Origin: Lachnospiraceae bacterium
GTDB lineage: Bacteria > Bacillota_A > Clostridia > Lachnospirales > Lachnospiraceae
Direction: 5' to 3'
Length of the DNA: 7,927 nt
Assembly (NCBI GenBank): GCA_017540915.1
Contig: JAFYAD010000284.1
Span: 1-7,927 of the forward strand
Both the position numbers and the translations under genes were made by a program. This document shows positions 6,702 through 7,927 of this stretch, one piece after another (the first letter of the stretch is position 1; each line of letters starts with the position of its first letter). A model generated the notes under the pieces. The model saw only the letters and a list, made by a program, of their open reading frames with translations, did no database searches and had not been told where the DNA came from.

Positions 6702-7759
6702 AAAATAAAAAAATAATCTATGATCTGATGCTGGTTGCCGGAATACTGATACTGATCGCAGCGGGAGTATATTTTTATTTTTTCTACAAAGATTATGAAA
6801 ATGCCAATGCAGAATATGATTCCATAGCCAGGGAATATACCCAGAAACCGGTGACTTCCGAAGCGACGGAAGAGGATGACGAGGCATATGAAGGTGATAT
6901 AAAATCCGAAGATGATATTGAGGAGCTCATAGAAGAGGAGGAGAAGACCTTTTCCGAAGATACGGACTATTTTGGTGGAAACATATCCAAAACAATGTTA
7001 AAGAAGTCAAAGACCACCGAATGGTACGATATGCTGCGAGTGGATGTTCAAAGGCTTAAGTACTCTTATAAAAATGCTCAGGGCTGGATCTTCTTTGAGA
7101 AAGGCGAGATAAGTTATCCCGTGGTGAGGGGGGAGGACAATGAATATTACCTGGAGCACACGCTGTACGGCAATGAATCAAAGGCGGGAGCCATATTCAT
7201 GGATTATCGCAACACGGAATCCTTTGACGATGAAAGAGTCGTGATTTACGGCCATAATATGCGAAATTATTCGATGTTCGGTTACCTCAGGTTCTACAAA
7301 AAAGACGGATACTATGATGACAACCAGTATTTTCAGATATTTTATGATGACAAGATTTACAGATATCAGGTTTTTTCTTACTTTGATATAGATGCCACAG
7401 ATGTGGATATGGTCGCCTGCGATTTTGAGGAGGATGCAAGGCAGGAGCTTATGACAAAAGCATTGGAAGAAGCAGATGCCAGGGAAACCGATACCAAAGA
7501 AATCGATGATAAGAAATCCAAAAAGAAAAAAGGCTCTGAAGACAAAAAAAACGAGGAGATCATTTTGGATGAAGAAGAGGTGAAAAAGCTGGCGGGGCAG
7601 AAGTTTCTGGAAAAATGCAAAACTTTGGCCTGGAGAAACAACAAAATACCGGGGCTGACCTTCAATGAGGATTCCCACATCATATCGTTGGTGACCTGTT
7701 CTGCAACAGGCAGGAGATTGATGGTGAATGCCGTCAGGGTTGATGAACATGAGCTGTAA
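6698..7759 (+). CDS. srtB: Class B sortase with long acidic and Lys/Glu-rich inserts
   Basis: This 353-aa protein is a cysteine transpeptidase that would join sorting-signal proteins to the wall or to each other. It has an N-terminal anchor at about 8-30 with the KDYENANAEYDSIAREY-type stretch typical of class B enzymes, then an acidic segment at about 54-88. The catalytic domain shows GWIFFEKGEISYPVV, EDNEYYLEH, GAIFMDYRN and VIYGHNMRN with catalytic His186. It ends with ISLVTC carrying catalytic Cys334, then Arg339/Arg340. Two features are odd. Residues about 242-300, between the last core strands, hold a charged Lys/Glu-rich insert. Only five or six residues separate Cys from Arg, shorter than in the SrtB enzymes I remember (about eight to ten). 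All three catalytic residues are present, so it should be active. No LPxTG- or NPQTN-type substrate is encoded in the window. It starts in an ATGA overlap with the binding-protein gene and is the last gene of the operon. Confidence 0.92.
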   Translation: MKNKKIIYDLMLVAGILILIAAGVYFYFFYKDYENANAEYDSIAREYTQKPVTSEATEEDDEAYEGDIKSEDDIEELIEEEEKTFSEDTDYFGGNISKTMLKKSKTTEWYDMLRVDVQRLKYSYKNAQGWIFFEKGEISYPVVRGEDNEYYLEHTLYGNESKAGAIFMDYRNTESFDDERVVIYGHNMRNYSMFGYLRFYKKDGYYDDNQYFQIFYDDKIYRYQVFSYFDIDATDVDMVACDFEEDARQELMTKALEEADARETDTKEIDDKKSKKKKGSEDKKNEEIILDEEEVKKLAGQKFLEKCKTLAWRNNKIPGLTFNEDSHIISLVTCSATGRRLMVNAVRVDEHEL

Positions 7760-7761
7760 AG

Positions 7762-7794
7762 AAAAAGCAGGGACAAGGAAGCCCTGCTTTTTTT
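7762..7794 (+). terminator. Intrinsic terminator closing the operon
   Basis: An 11-bp stem (7762-7772 with 7782-7792) contains the GC-rich core GCAGGG/CCCTGC and a 9-base loop, and ends in a run of seven T (7788-7794). It starts three bases after the sortase stop codon. It is also the apparent landing site of the intron that begins at 7796. Confidence 0.9.
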
Positions 7795-7795
7795 A

Positions 7796-7927
7796 GTTTG
7801 CGCGCCATGGGCGCGCTCTAACGGGTGAAAGTCCCGAGTACGCGTAGGCAACGACGAAGTACATAGCTGAACAGCAAGGGTGTCTATCGTGAGGTGGAAT
7901 CTGAAGGAAGCTGTAGGCAAATCCTTG
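7796..7927 (+). mobile_element. Group IIC intron, 5' part of domain I (runs off the window)
   Basis: From GTTTG at 7796 the sequence aligns without gaps, over about the first 30 bases, with the start of the Oceanobacillus iheyensis group IIC intron as I remember it. It shares the conserved blocks GTCCCGA (7831-7837), AAGGGTGTC (7876-7884), the GTGGAATCTGAAGGAAGC block (7894-7911) and GGCAAA (7916-7921). Folding agrees. A 7-bp GC stem spans 7800-7806 with 7810-7816. CGGG/CCCG pairs 7822-7825 with 7833-7836. GTAC pairs 7838-7841 with 7859-7862. A 6-bp stem (7883-7888 with 7893-7898) is capped by a GUGA (GNRA) tetraloop where the Oceanobacillus intron has GCGA. Position directly after a Rho-independent terminator is the insertion habit of class C introns. 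The rest of the ribozyme and any reverse transcriptase/maturase lie beyond the window. The GUUUG 5' end differs from GUGYG at the third base. Confidence 0.9.

Noticed and set aside
7544..7551. Run of eight A in the sortase as a programmed frameshift or broken-gene site
   Set aside because: The zero frame continues through to the catalytic LVTC and RR motifs and a stop followed by a terminator, so no frameshift is needed.
7178..7750. 190-aa open frame on the minus strand opposite the sortase
   Set aside because: It is antisense to a well-supported sortase with all catalytic residues, is Phe/Ile-rich as expected from complementing Glu/Lys/Asp codons, and has no recognisable domain.
7800..7816. 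GC palindrome read as an operator or recombination site
   Set aside because: It is the first stem of intron domain I and aligns in position with the corresponding stem of the Oceanobacillus intron.
7378..7920. 180-aa open frame on the minus strand spanning the sortase end, terminator and intron
   Set aside because: It crosses a terminator and a structured ribozyme, and its Ser/Phe-rich composition is that of an antisense shadow.

Overview
The window looks like chromosomal DNA from an anaerobic member of the Clostridia, most likely a Lachnospiraceae-type gut or rumen bacterium. This is inference from three things: a GGGtGRT-family protein, which I know mainly from anaerobic Firmicutes; a class B sortase, which implies a Gram-positive wall; and a group II intron of the kind common in these genomes. 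Base composition looks moderate by eye and was not counted. All genes are on the + strand and there is almost no spare DNA.

Layout. (1) Bases 1-998 hold all but the first few codons of a GGGtGRT-family gene with the codon choice of a strongly expressed gene. It ends at an intrinsic terminator (1023-1052). (2) Bases 1061-7759 form a tight four-gene operon. It encodes two half-transporters of exporter-type fold (661 and 596 aa), a membrane-tethered family 5 (oligopeptide-type) solute-binding protein (623 aa) and a class B sortase (353 aa). Each of the three junctions is the same 4-base ATGA overlap, so translation is probably coupled throughout. A strong intrinsic terminator (7762-7794) closes the operon. 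(3) From base 7796 to the window end is the 5' part of domain I of a group IIC intron, inserted directly behind that terminator.

How the parts may work together. The two ABC proteins are a complementary heterodimer. The first has an intact LSGGQ signature but Asp in place of the catalytic Glu. The second has the catalytic Glu but a degenerate LSMGE signature. One composite ATP site should therefore hydrolyse and the other should not, as in TM287/288 and BmrC/D. Coupling such a pair to a tethered solute-binding protein and a sortase is not a standard arrangement. Exporter-fold transporters do not normally use solute-binding proteins, no importer permeases are present, and no sortase substrate is visible. 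The operon is the best candidate here for an undescribed system: either a peptide or metallophore uptake device (loosely like isd loci, where a binding protein, transporter parts and srtB are co-transcribed) or an export-and-sensing unit at the cell wall.

No tRNA, rRNA, CRISPR array, insertion sequence or phage gene was seen. There is no gene-free stretch longer than about 130 bases, and the last one is the intron.
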